Shown piece after piece: positions 1 to 11,198 of a DNA stretch of 64,000 nucleotides. The notes beneath the pieces are model-generated. The model made no database searches. It was not told where the DNA came from and was given only the letters and a program-made list of their open reading frames with translations. The stretch comes from Capniomyces stellatus (lineage: Eukaryota; Kickxellomycota; Harpellomycetes; Harpellales; Legeriomycetaceae). The number at the start of each line of letters is the position of its first letter. The first letter of the stretch is position 1. The stretch is taken from positions 515,772 to 579,771 of the forward strand of contig LUVW01000009.1 of assembly GCA_001661515.1 (NCBI GenBank). Reading direction: 5' to 3'. Position numbers and translations under genes: made by a program.

Positions 1-3000
1 GTACACAAACAGCTTGTTTTTTTTAAAGAAAAAAAAATTCAAACTTAATTAATAATTGACATTATCTAAAAGCATTTTTACTTTTGCCGTTTCTAACCAT
101 TCGGTTCACATTCATGTATTAATCTTTACATCCCTCTTTTACAGTCTTGCAAATTTGCACTTTAATTTCTCTTATTTTTAATATTCAATGCAATTTAAAG
201 TTATAAATTAAAAAATAAAAAAAACCAAACTTAACCAACGATTAAAAGAAAAAAATTAAAGGAAAAAAAAAAGCAAGTCGTGTAATAAAATCTAACGAAA
301 AAAATTAAATAAAATAGGTAGAAATTTGCTAATACTCAAAAGATGTCGCTAGATTTGGTTACACCCTTAAACATTCTCAGATAAGTAGTTTTAGTTTGGA
401 ATTTTATGAAAACAAATTATAGCTTAATGCATCACTAGTTTTAAAGCTCTACACATCCTATCTTCAACAAGCCAATAACATCAATCCAGTATTATTTTTT
501 TTCAGAGTTTCTTGATTCACCGCCTATTAACCTTTTTTTGAGATTGTTACCATCCACTTTTTATTTATTTTTCAAGTGCTTTTTTGTTCAAAAAAACTAG
601 CACAGTATTTTTCTCATCCAACCCAATCTGCCCCCTCTTCCCCCCCCCATTCTTTATAGAACCTGTAAGTTATTGATTGTAAAATCACAATCTTTATAAC
701 CGCTCAAGTCCATTTTCAGCAACTACACCTTTTGTCAACAAAGCTTATAAATTTATAAACCAATACCTAAGCTGCATCACAAAGCTTTACCACATTTATA
801 CTACAAATTCTGGACTTTTATTTTGCTGTTTGTAATCGATTATTCAATAGCCTGCTTCTTGGACAATATTGATTACAAGTTTATTCCACCTGCTTTTTTG
901 ATTATATTCGTAAATCAAAACTATAATTGAAAACAGCATATCTTACACCTTGTTTCATTATCCCCAATACATTCGCCCTTTAACTTGAGCCATACTAGCC
1001 CTGATCTAAAATTAACTTCAACAGCCTATTTTAAAAATACAGCCAACATTCTTCCACTTATCGCATTTATTGGCCTTGGATTACAACTGAAATCTCTATA
1101 GTTCCGGCCCAGGTGCATTTTTTTCCCCCTTCCATTAAGACTGGTCTTGTTGCATTTGAGCCTTACTAATAACACACTGAAAATAGTTTGGTTTAGGCCT
1201 ATACAGTCGCCGCAAAAACGGGCTTAATACTATTTACAAACTCGGTGGAACCAAATCAACAAAGCTAATTAAGTCTTAGCTGGTCTTTGGTTTTGGCGAT
1301 TGAATAGTCGTTCTTTTTTTTTTAGATTCCCAACTCTTTGTTTTGCACAATCGAAACTATATTCTAACCAAGTAGACTGACGGTTTATTTACCATTTTCA
1401 CCTTTTGTGCACGTATCAGTCAAGTATTTGTCTATATACACTTACATTGCCCTCCCCATTATTCTCTGTATGAGTGTACGATGTGTATGTTGCTGACCAG
1501 TCAACCCAATATATTTCCAACATCAGTTTCAAATATCACCTTTACAATTATTTTGACTAATTCCAAATTGTCTTCCTAAAACCAATACTTATTTTATTCG
1601 CTGTGAAATCAAATAAAGTGCAAGTTATCCACTGTTTCAAGTACGAGTATCAGTGCTCAATTTCTACAAATTCATTGATCAAAAAAAAACGAATATTCTT
1701 GCACCAATTGGCTACTATAAAACACCGATGTATTTTTTTTTTTCCAGACCCTACACAGAAAAGGCCCTCCTTGCTTTTATTTGATAAACTCAAAATATTA
1801 TGATACGACTTATTTTTTCTTCCTCATTCAGAGTCTTTATCAGTTTGATCTACAAGCATTTTTCAACAAAAAATAGTGGAAAAAGCAGAAAAAACATCAC
1901 CCCAGTTTTCAAATTATAAATAACTCTAAATCTATCGTAACTCTCATTATATAATTTATAAAATATTCTGTTATTTTTAAACCGTTACTTTTATTCTAAA
2001 GTATAATTTTTTATTTTACTGGCTGGATAGCGTGCCTAAATATTCAATTATTACTGCCTTTTATTCGCCATAATAAAAGTTAACCTTCAACTAACCCTAT
2101 AAGTAAATCAGTTTATTGACTAATCAGCAAAAACAACTAGCCTACTTGTTGGTACAAGTTAAACCCAGCTGGAATACAAAACTTCGAGCAAAACCAGACT
2201 CTTCACCTTGCCATACTTTAGTGTGGCCAATTGATTAACATCGATTGCTCTACTTTACAGCAATTTTATGTCAATGCTTAATGAATTACAGAACGCCATT
2301 CTTTTACCGTACATTCAATCCCCTTGATTCAATGATAACGAGAGCTTTGTCTCAGATTTTTTTTTTGAAAAAAAAAAAACACCACTCGACACGACCCTTA
2401 CACAACATAGCTTTACAATATATTACCAAATGAATAAAATATTAGTCATGTAATCTATACACTTCCATTTTAGTTGCTGTCTGTTTTGACTTGTCAAACA
2501 ACTTTAATTTAAGGTTTCAAAAGCCTTACTAGTATTTTAACAATATAGCCTAGTTTGGACTGTCTTATCTCACGTTTATAGCAGATTGCCTAGCCAATCA
2601 TGTATTTTACTCCTTAACCGGTTTTGATAAAACGTCGTTCGATTATTTTCCATGCTCTTGAGCTTATTTACATCAAGGCTATTACTTGTTTATGGCTGTT
2701 ACCTTTCAACTTTTGGTAATTTGTCTAATTGACTACCCTGTTTATAACCTGCCTTGTCCATTATTTAACCTTAGAATTTTTTTTAATTAACAAAGCAATT
2801 TGCATGTGAATGAACAGTAACACCAACATTTTCATATTTAAAGAATGTAAATTATTACAGCCATTACCGCTATTTTCGGCTTATCCGATTTAAGCCAAGT
2901 GCCAGTTGGTCGAGATAGAGGCAGTTTATATTTGCAGTTATCTGAGTTAAAATTTAAACAAGGGTCAATGCTGCTACTAGGGTGACGATAAATAAAAATG

Positions 3001-3905
3001 TCTCAAAATTTTTACATAAGAACGACATCCCCCCTCCCTCCCCCCAGTATACATAAAAGGACTAACAGTGTTGCTAGTGCTATAAAACCACAACCAACAT
3101 ACTCCAGCAACTTGCCATCTACCATACCACCCTAATCAAACAACCAACTATGTGTGGCTCCATATCTAATAACACACATCAATCTGAGTGGTGTCTGATT
3201 TGCTGACACCAGTGCTTAAAAGGTCCATGCACAGTAGCCAATGTCTAGTGTTATACTCCACACATAAATAATATACATTATAATCCCTAATCATTGAATA
3301 GATAACTCTCCCCCCCGAAAAAAGAAAATTTAAAAATTATAGGTTTCATCTTTTAAATAGTCGTACCAATTGTTGATACAAGAAACACTGCAGCGATATA
3401 TTAACACACTCCGCTAATCTTGTCACCTGATTTACACGCTGTTTTGTTGTCAAGATGCTTTTGGCGTTAAACGTAAAATGTAATGGTATTGCCACATTTC
3501 GCTCAAACCAAGATGGTGTAATGGCTCTTGGACCACTACATTCATTATACCCGAGTTATACAACCTACAAACTCACTTGTCGTTATATATCCCGTCGTTT
3601 CAAAGATAATGATGTTGGTTCCAATATTAGTAAATAAAAGTACTCGATGTCAAGCTACAGGGCTTTATGGGTAACTGGCCAAGTGCTGGCCCATCACAAT
3701 GACAAAATGGTTGAATTTATTATTATTATTATTATTATTGACAAGTAGCAATAAAAGAAGAATTTTACGATTATCGATTTGGTAATGCCATTTGTTTTCA
3801 AGATAAGCCACACTTTCCTTTGCTCAGGCGTTTAGCTGGCCATAAACAAACTAAACAGCCAAAATACATTTCACAGCTCAGCTAGTATACGCATGGGCCT
3901 ATTTT
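1..3905. other. AT-rich intergenic stretch, no gene recognised
   Basis: This stretch is rich in A/T runs with short C/G homopolymers near 630, 3030 and 3310 and a short ATT trinucleotide tract near 3718-3740. A few open frames of 60-70 codons exist (for example 3455-3637 on +), but none shows a recognisable motif or connects to another exon. I see no tRNA or repeat element. Confidence 0.5.
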
Positions 3906-5366
3906 CTATTTGAGCTCTGCTTTTGAGTCGTATCTGACATACACCTTTTCAGGGATTCCGCTTTTGATTGAGACATATCTTGTCAGGGCAAACAAGTAGT
4001 CACTGAGTCTGTTAACGTATTTAATCACACTATCGTCGACTTCGCCTATCAACGGAACTATCCTTCTTTCTGCTCTGCGACAAATGGTCCGGGCAACATG
4101 TAAAGAGCAAGCTGCCTTGCCTCCCGACTATTTAAGTTTTTTTTTAAAAAAAATAAAACCAAATTAATATGCTTATGCTTTGATTTTTAAAAAAAAATGA
4201 CTAGCGTTATTTGTGAAAAACGTTACTCACTGGCAATGTAAAATACAAGAGCTCAGGAACATGGGCCATGGTCTCATCAATCCAAACCTCAAGCTCTTTT
4301 AGAAACTCGCCATTCTTATCAAACCTCGTACGACCTTTCATTCCAAAACACACAATTCCACCAGAGTAGTAAGTAAAAGACGTCTAACATTATATAGTTA
4401 TGTCAAATGCGCCCAATTCAGGCATCACACCTTTACTTGGCACCTTTTTTAATTGTTTTTGTCGCGAAAAATATCTTCCTCTTACTCAGCTTCTTTGCAC
4501 TGTCAGAGTTAACGGGTGTTGCTATGTTGGATCCAATGTCTTGTAACAAGCATTGTATTTTTTCTATTCTTGGGGATAGCTCATCAACCAACCCATTTTC
4601 AAGAAAAGACTGTGAAAACCTATAACGTTGTAAGGTTGAGTTCAATTGAATAACAGTCTGTAAGTGGTACTGGTGGTATAAAACAGCCTAATAGAAAACC
4701 CCGAGAAATAGTGGGTATGTTTTAATGCCAAAAAACAGCTTACCCTAGAGCCGATGACAACTCGTCAACTGCCCCTAACGCTTCAAAAACGACATCAGCT
4801 TTTGACCTACGCTCGCCAGTATATAATGCAGATCTGCCTATATATATATATTTTTTTTTAGAGGAAGGATGCGGTGTGTGAGGAAAGAAGATTTTATACC
4901 TCTGTTGGCTCTAAATGTAAGCAACAAAGCCTAGCGCTAAGTATAGACCTGGCCAACAATAGAAATGGTATCCTAGAAGAACAGCATACCTTTATCCCCC
5001 GTCTTTGTGTATATTTTCAGGGCAGCTTTTTTTGGAGCTCTAACCTCGTAGACAAATAAAGTAGATATTTAAAATAAATATCTGTTATTCTTTACCGAAT
5101 TAATAACAGTAGGCTTTAGCTCGAGGGAATGCAATATAGTAGATGTAGTTTTTTTTTAATATAACAGTATATGCGCCTTTTTATCTTATTAATTGCGGCA
5201 CCTATAGTACTATTAGGACTTACATGTCAGTCGGCTTGGCTATAGTAAAGTCTTTAGATTTAACTGAAGATGTGTTGATAAGTCTTGAATTTCCCTTTAC
5301 TAAACTGATATTGGCTCGAAGTGCACCTGAGAGATTTAAACGAGTTATCAGACGTAAAGCATGCAT
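3906..5366 (-). CDS. MMAB: ATP:cob(I)alamin adenosyltransferase, mitochondrial (MMAB/PduO type)
   Basis: Six exons: 5366-5224, 5039-4990, 4837-4744, 4619-4486, 4334-4231, 4127-3906 (747 nt, 248 residues). All junctions are GT-AG and in phase. The enzyme transfers the adenosyl group of ATP to cob(I)alamin, making the cofactor of mitochondrial methylmalonyl-CoA mutase. The first exon encodes an Arg/Ser/Leu-rich, acid-poor N-terminus starting [17 protein letters not shown], a typical mitochondrial presequence. It is followed by the family hallmarks: YTKTGDKG (split between exons 2 and 3), [42 protein letters not shown], the ATP/cobalamin-site block [12 protein letters not shown], and [13 protein letters not shown]. 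Length matches human MMAB (about 250). Start chosen because it is the only Met ahead of the presequence exon in frame. Arginase lies upstream on the same strand with no functional link known. Family identity is secure; cofactor use by the organism is inferred. Confidence 0.93.
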
Positions 5367-5418
5367 TTCTTTTCTCTCTTTTCTCTCTTTTCTCTCTTTT
5401 CTTTCTCTCTCTTTCGGA
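5367..5418. repeat. Polypyrimidine microsatellite 5' of MMAB
   Basis: Imperfect tandem TTTTCTCTC units read on the plus strand. They abut the MMAB start codon, so the transcript leader would be GA-rich. A regulatory role is only possible, not shown. Confidence 0.7.
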
Positions 5419-5910
5419 ATATTTGGATCGAGTTGTAAAAGTTGGTTAATGACGCTTCTGTTTTCTGCACAGAACTAACACTTGCTAGCTTTAATCTCTA
5501 ATAAATCAAATTCGGAAATGGGCACAAGTGCTGCAACTTAAAATATAAAAGTAAAAGTAAGGAGGTGCAATCAGGATGTTTTGAATTGAATTGAATTGAC
5601 TTTTTCGTTTGCTTGTTTGATGTAAAGTTTCGTTTTGCTAGCTTTTAGCTGTATGCTTCAATTATACAAGTGCGGTGTGATTGTAAATTTTGATTTCAAA
5701 CTCCAACGGTCAATTGGACCGAGTAAACTTGGTACCTGTTGTTTGTTTGCATATTAATTATTTAATTGCTTGATCACTTATTTGCTTAACTGCTTAACTT
5801 GTTATTGTTTAGCCAATATTTATGTTCCACTACCCCTGTTATTCTCCATCAACGTAATAACACTAGGTAATTCAGTAAAATATGGCTCATTGGTTATTTT
5901 GAGCAATATC

Positions 5911-5970
5911 ACATGGTTTAACACTACATAGTTTAACACCACATAGTTTAACACCACATAGTTTAATATC
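5911..5970. repeat. Four tandem copies of a 15-bp unit
   Basis: The unit is ACATAGTTTAACACC: copies at 5911-5925 (two mismatches), 5926-5940 and 5941-5955 (exact) and 5956-5970 (diverged at the end). It lies downstream of the arginase stop codon, in or beyond its 3' UTR. Confidence 0.85.
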
Positions 5971-6196
5971 ACATCATTAATACTCGCATGTCGAGAAGAA
6001 AAAAAAACTGTTATTAAACGGCTCTAAGGTGTGAAATATCAAGAGCCAGTTCTATGCTTGTGTGGCATTGGCAATGCTTTGATTGGTTGAAGTTACAATA
6101 TTTGACTAAAATTGACATATAGATATATTTAAAAGGTAAAATGAACAGCAGTGTTGTTATAATCTAACCAAGGGGGTAAAGGTGTTCAAAATGCAA

Positions 6197-7320
6197 CTAT
6201 AGCAGGTTCTCGCCCAAAGAGCATCTTACCAAGGAGCACCCTATCGCAACAGTAAGATTTGAAGAGTCCAGGTCTCCCAACAGTGGGTTCACTTCGACCA
6301 AATCCATGGCAACAAGACACCCTGTTTCAGCGATAGCTTCACACAAGTAGTGGCCCTCCCTGAAAGTCAAACCGCCTCTTACAGGAGTTCCTGTGGACGG
6401 AACAACAGATGGGTCCATGGCATCTACATCAAAACTCAAGTGGATAGGGAGGTTTCTGTTTGGGTTGACGTAATCTAAAGCCATTTCTACCACTTTAGAA
6501 ATCCCATACTTGTCTACCTCGTGCATCGAGAAGGCTCTGATGTTGTGTTTTCTAAGAATCTGCTTTTCTCCCGAGTCCAGGTCTCTAAGACCGATATAAA
6601 CCAGCTTTTCTTTTTTAAGAACAGGCTTGATCCACTCAAAGTGAGTGGTGTCTTCAGAAATCCCCAGAATATACGAAACTGGCAAACCGTGTAAGTTTCC
6701 TGAAGGTGTGCTCAAGGGTGTATTGATGTCCTATTTGTTTTTTTATTTTTATTCAAACAGTATTAGTCTATAGCTTATAAAAACTACTCATACACCTGGC
6801 TATTTGGACGTGGCTACAAAAAGGCAGAAATAGACAAAATGGTAAGTTCTAATGATTAATATGTACAGACTACACTTACTGCATGGGCGTCAACCCAAAT
6901 AACGCAGAGGTCGTCGCCATAAACAGCTGTAGACCCTGATATAGTGCCCATAGCAATCGAGTGATCACCGCCTATTGTCAACGCGAAGTTGCCATTTCTG
7001 CACTCTTCCTCGACTTTCTTTGCTACATCCTTGCAAGTTTCGCTGACCCAAATAGGATTTTTGATGTTCAGACTAGTCGTTTCTAGCTTTGGCTTACGCG
7101 ACATATAATCTAGACCACTACCCTCTTTGTTTGTTTTGACATTCAGTCCCATCTCTTCTAGCTGGTTGACTAGGCCAAACTTTAGCATTTCTGTAGGTCC
7201 AAACTCAACACCTGGCTTAGTTTGTCCTCCATTGAAGGCAGCTGGGATGATAGCAACTGTGTTTGGCTCCTTTATGAATTTGTTTGGTGTAGGCGATGGG
7301 TAAAAGCTCTCAGTACTCAT
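6197..7320 (-). CDS. Arginase
   Basis: Two exons, 7320-6880 and 6730-6197, joined across a 149-nt GTAAGT...TAG intron in phase 0 (975 nt, 324 residues). Arginase hydrolyses L-arginine to ornithine and urea using a binuclear Mn2+ centre. Six metal ligands are visible in order: His120 in GGDHS, Asp144/His146/Asp148 in VDAHADINTP (the motif is split by the intron after DAHA), and Asp248/Asp250 in SFDVDAMDPS. MDLVEVNP near residue 293 and the substrate-loop region STPSGNLHG are also present. Length matches fungal and animal arginases (about 310-330). No mitochondrial presequence is evident, so a cytosolic enzyme is likely. Exon 2 begins exactly with DINTP, which fixes the splice site. The family also contains agmatinase, but the arginase-type substrate loop and C-terminus favour arginase. 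Confidence 0.95.
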
Positions 7321-9303
7321 ATTAATAGTATTTATTTAATTGATGTGTTTAGTTGAATGTTAGGTTGAGGTAACAGGTTTGCTATAGCTCTATAATTTAG
7401 TGTGGGAAATTATTTAAAGTAATATAAAAAAGTAAAAGAAGGGAAGGAAGTAATAAAAAATGTGTGTGTTTAGTCCTTTAATTGGTAAACGTAGCGTCTG
7501 CGGCTTGTGCTATAAACCTAACTTATTCCTTGTTTTTTAATTCTATCCTTTTAAACTTGCAGTCTAAGCTTTTCTTTATTAACTTTATTCTAAGTAAAAA
7601 TATATTTTATTTTTAATGCTTTTTTTTCATTCTTTAGGTGGATCAATTCCCTACCCTACTATTTATACTTTTTTTTCATTTTTCTCAATATCTTTTTTTG
7701 TTTCAAAGGCAGTGTGAAAGTTTTTTTTTACGTGCTCCATAATTGGTCCAAATCAGCGTTACATGTATTGCGCTTTTACCTATAAAAAATGGTAGCAATT
7801 AATTTTTAATAAGGCGTAAATGGCATATTTAGCCTATAAAAGCAGGGTGTTTAAAGTTCGATATGTAAAAATATATTCATTAGTTGTGAATTAACTATTC
7901 TGAATGGTTTTAGCGTTTATAATTGCTATGGAATTAACTACTGTTGCTGGAGTAAAAGACAAATACAGCTTAAAAATACAATACAACCAAAGGCTTCTAC
8001 GCTTATTTTGGTTTGGGAAATTACCCGGAATTAGTAAACGCATTAACTAATAAAAATAAACCCCACAAGACCAATACAGACACCGATTAATGACTTATTT
8101 ACATATACGCAAAAGCATATTGCAGAATTGAAACAAAAGTTGAAACAAAAGTTGGAATAGGGGAGAGTTCCTTAACTAACCATAATAAGCCTCATTTCTT
8201 ACTTTTGCTTATCCAGAATCCTTACCCAGCCGTCCATTTGTAGACTTATTTTATAGTATCGTTCAAGGATACACCTTAGTGATGGGGTATCAAACACCTG
8301 GGAGATATAAATAGGAAAAAAAACACTCATGCACCAACCAGTTTTTGATAATGACCACCAAGTATATAACTTATTTACTTTAGCCGTTCGCTATTACAAA
8401 AGCTGGGAAATATGACTGTATACCTATCTGGGGTTGTTCTTTTTCCTCTCACACTCATTTTTTTTTGTTTGCCAATAGCAGTGCTATCAACAACAAGCTA
8501 GAAAATAATCATATACAAGAATGACTAAAGTAGTATTTAGCCCTTTGACCAAACATGTAAGAATCTACAGCTATGGGAATTTATCAAATACCAGCAGTCC
8601 ATATATTACACGCTCTGAAAAAGACGCATAATATAAAGCTCCAACGGTCTCTGCAGCAGCCAACATACTAATATGGCTTGCGCAGTTGAGCAAGATTACC
8701 AAGCACTTGCTGTCCAAGCTATTCAGTCTTATGATCAGCGTAGTTACAACTATTCTGTTTTATTGCTTTTTTTAAAAAAATAAAGCTACGTGTTTTATAA
8801 CTCAACCAACTCGTGGGTAAATTGTTTTTGAATTAGTTTGCAACCATGCACAGACAGAACAAAGTATGTGAACTTGTTTTTGAAACGGGGTTCCCAAGAG
8901 TAACAAATACTTCGAGAAATAAAAGAAATGGTGGCATTTCGCTTATAGAATATTCAGAATGTGTTTATAACAAACATTAAAATGAGACAGAATAACAAAG
9001 TATTTTCCTGGACTTGTAAATACAATGCCAATCAGATGATTTTTTTAAAAAAAATTCACGGGCGCATCAAACTAGTTTGTTTTAGTGGTTGCTGTTTGGT
9101 TTGACTCTGAATGTTGCAATTGGAATTGTGAGTGGTTATCAGATGTAGGTTTTTTTTTGAGAGTCATTTGGGTTCATGGTGGCTGGGTAGCAAACAATTC
9201 AAAAGTTATATTTATGGACAGAAAAGATGCAATAATATGTCGCTGGGGAAGCGGAAGAAGCATACATAGCATAGAGCATACGCTACGTCATAATTTATGG
9301 CGA

Positions 9304-9365
9304 GGGGGGGGGGGGGGGCAAAGTANNNNNNNNNNNNNNNNNNTGGGGGGGGGGGGGGGGGGGGG
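9304..9365. other. Assembly gap between two poly-G tracts
   Basis: G tract, then CAAAGTA, then 18 N (9326-9343), then a second G tract ending again in CAAAG. The same word on both sides of the gap suggests one locus assembled twice because reads stopped in the homopolymer. It lies about 270 nt beyond the GSK3 stop codon. Confidence 0.8.
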
Positions 9366-9419
9366 CAAAGTATAGAATAACTGCAGTATAGAGTATAATC
9401 AAAATGCAATTATAAATAT

Positions 9420-9465
9420 CAATATCAATGGCAATGGCAATGGCAATGACAATGACAATAGTGTA
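9420..9465. repeat. CAATGG/CAATGA hexamer microsatellite
   Basis: Tandem hexamers CAATAT, CAATGG and CAATGA in the presumed 3' flank of the GSK3 gene. No coding sense on either strand. Confidence 0.7.
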
Positions 9466-9638
9466 AAGGTATAAATAAAATAAAAGGCAAGTAGAAAAAA
9501 AATAGTAGTAGTAGTGATAAAAACTAAGAGTAAGAAAGACATAAAGAAGAAGAAGAAGAAAAAGGAGTGAAAGTAGGGTGTTAATAGGAGATGAATGAGA
9601 AACTCAACCAATCAACAGCATGTCAAAGGCGAGTAAAG

Positions 9639-11198
9639 TTACTGGAGAGCCAATGGCCGTGGATTGGGCAGAGGGATAGGGACAAAGTTTGCAGGATCAA
9701 CGCCAGTCATTGATTTTACATCTTCCTGGAATACTTTGGGAACCAGAGTCTGGGCTAAATCTGGTCGTACTGATAGCTCTTCTAGTGAAAAGTCAAAGAG
9801 CTGTGGAATTGGCTCGTTGTTGTGCAATACAGTGCCCGGCTGGCGTAACTCATCAAAGAATGGATGAACCATGGCTTCGACTGAGCTGAGTCGCATGGAA
9901 GGTGTGTATTCAAGGAGTTTGCTTATAAGGTCGATGGCCTCGGGAGTGGCTCTACTGCGGAAAATCTGTTATAGATAATAAAAAACCAAAGAGTAAAAAA
10001 AATAAGCCATTACTTTCTGCGTTTAACTGGGGTAATTTTTAAAACAGGAAAAGAGGAAAATAAAATATATCATTATGTGTATAAATTGGAGATTTGAAAC
10101 TACCTTGGGGAAAGGATGGGGCTTGATTTGAGGGAAGCGGTGATCCATGTAGTTTGGATTCATGGTGCGTATTTGTTCACGCGATGGAGTACCAAGAACT
10201 TTAATGATTTCAACAAGCTGGTCAATTCCAGACTCGCCTGGGAATAGGGGCTGGCCAAGAATAAGTTCAGCCATAACACAGCCTGAAGACCAAATATCGA
10301 TTCTTCCGGTATAGTTGGTGGCACCAAAAATCAGTTCTGGGGCGCGGTAGTAACGCGAGCAGATGTATGAAACATTTGGCTCGCCAGCTATCAACGTCTT
10401 GGCACTGCCAAAGTCGCACAGCTTTAGAACACCCGTGGCTGAGTTGACCAAGAGATTCTGTGGCTTGATGTCACGATGGCATATTCCTAACGAGTGTATA
10501 TAGTTGAGTGATCTGAACAATTGGTACATAAAAAGCTTCACATAGAGCATTGGTACCGGCTGTTTAGCCTTGGCATACTGTCTCGTTACACGGTAGATTG
10601 TTTCTGGAATATATTCGAGAACAAGATTTAGATACACGTCCTCCTAATTTTATTAACAATCATTTCTCTTTTCAATACCAAATCATCAAGTTATCAAACA
10701 AAGTACATGCCTATATACCTGTATATCGTATCTTTACCTTTTCCCCCTGAGAGTAGAAAAAATACTTGAGCTCAACTATATTTCTATGCGCAACTGAACG
10801 CATAACCGCCAACTCTCGATTCTACCATTATAATTATTATCATTACCATTGTTATCATCAAGTCCATTAAAAAATGCATATTATCTACTATCTACTATCC
10901 ACTATCCACTATCCATTATCCACTATACATTATCTACCATATATTAAAGCTATACCTTGAAGCGTTTATCTTGCAACACCTTCTTGATGGCTACTTTCTC
11001 CCCTGACGGGACCAACTCTGCTTGGAATACAACACCAAAAGACCCGTTTCCAACGACCTTACAGCTGGTATATGAGATCTCCACTTCTGCTCCTGATCGT
11101 CCAACATTGGAAAGAACTGTATTGACCTTGCGTGGATCAAGATCTCCTATTAAGCGCATTGTAAACCCATGTTGTTTATGTACACGCATACCCTCCAT
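9639..11198 (-). CDS. GSK3: Glycogen synthase kinase 3 (GSK3/Rim11-type Ser/Thr kinase)
   Basis: Four exons: 11198-10956, 10821-10738, 10643-10104, 9965-9639, all junctions in phase 0 (1,194 nt, 397 residues). It is a proline/primed-site-directed CMGC kinase. Visible in order: glycine loop [11 protein letters not shown] (50-60), VAIKK with Lys72, the short exon 2 starting NRELAVMR (Glu84), [10 protein letters not shown] (Asp167), DFGSAK (Asp186), activation-loop [13 protein letters not shown] with Tyr202 at the site autophosphorylated in GSK3, and FFDELR near the end. Residues matching the primed-phosphate pocket of GSK3-beta (Arg96, Arg180, Lys205) are here Arg83, Arg166 and Lys191, so recognition of prephosphorylated substrates should be retained. 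The in-frame stop just 5' of the start supports the chosen Met. A 39-nt GTAAGT...CAG sequence at 11237-11199 directly upstream could be a very short leader intron, unusually small for this genome. Confidence 0.95.
10885..10936. repeat. 7-bp tandem repeat in GSK3 intron 1
   Basis: About seven imperfect copies of CTACTAT/CCACTAT inside the 134-nt first intron (10822-10955), taking up nearly half of it. Confidence 0.8.

Larger units (their letters stand above)
5367..6196. other. Intergenic stretch between MMAB and arginase
   Basis: It holds a pyrimidine tract with repeated TTTTCTCTC units (about 5367-5418), which on the minus strand is a purine tract immediately 5' of the MMAB start codon and so lies in its leader or promoter. 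It also holds the 15-bp tandem repeat at 5911-5970. No coding signal seen. Confidence 0.5.
7321..9638. other. Intergenic stretch with possible unresolved short exons and one assembly gap
   Basis: Mostly AT-rich. GC content rises and longer open frames appear between about 8199 and 8960. On the minus strand 8297-8199 is an open frame of 32 codons plus stop, behind a strong pyrimidine-rich CAG acceptor. Around 8570-8760 both strands are open. I could not join these into a gene. Near 9304-9365 there is a poly-G/N gap, and around 9420-9465 a CAATGG-type hexamer repeat lies in the GSK3 3' flank. Confidence 0.4.

Noticed and set aside
2890..2970. AGTTGGTCGAGA resembling a tRNA A box
   Set aside because: No B box (GGTTCRA) at the right distance and no cloverleaf pairing.
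3455..3637. 60-codon frame with balanced composition
   Set aside because: No homologous motif, no splice partner and barely above chance length. Left unannotated.
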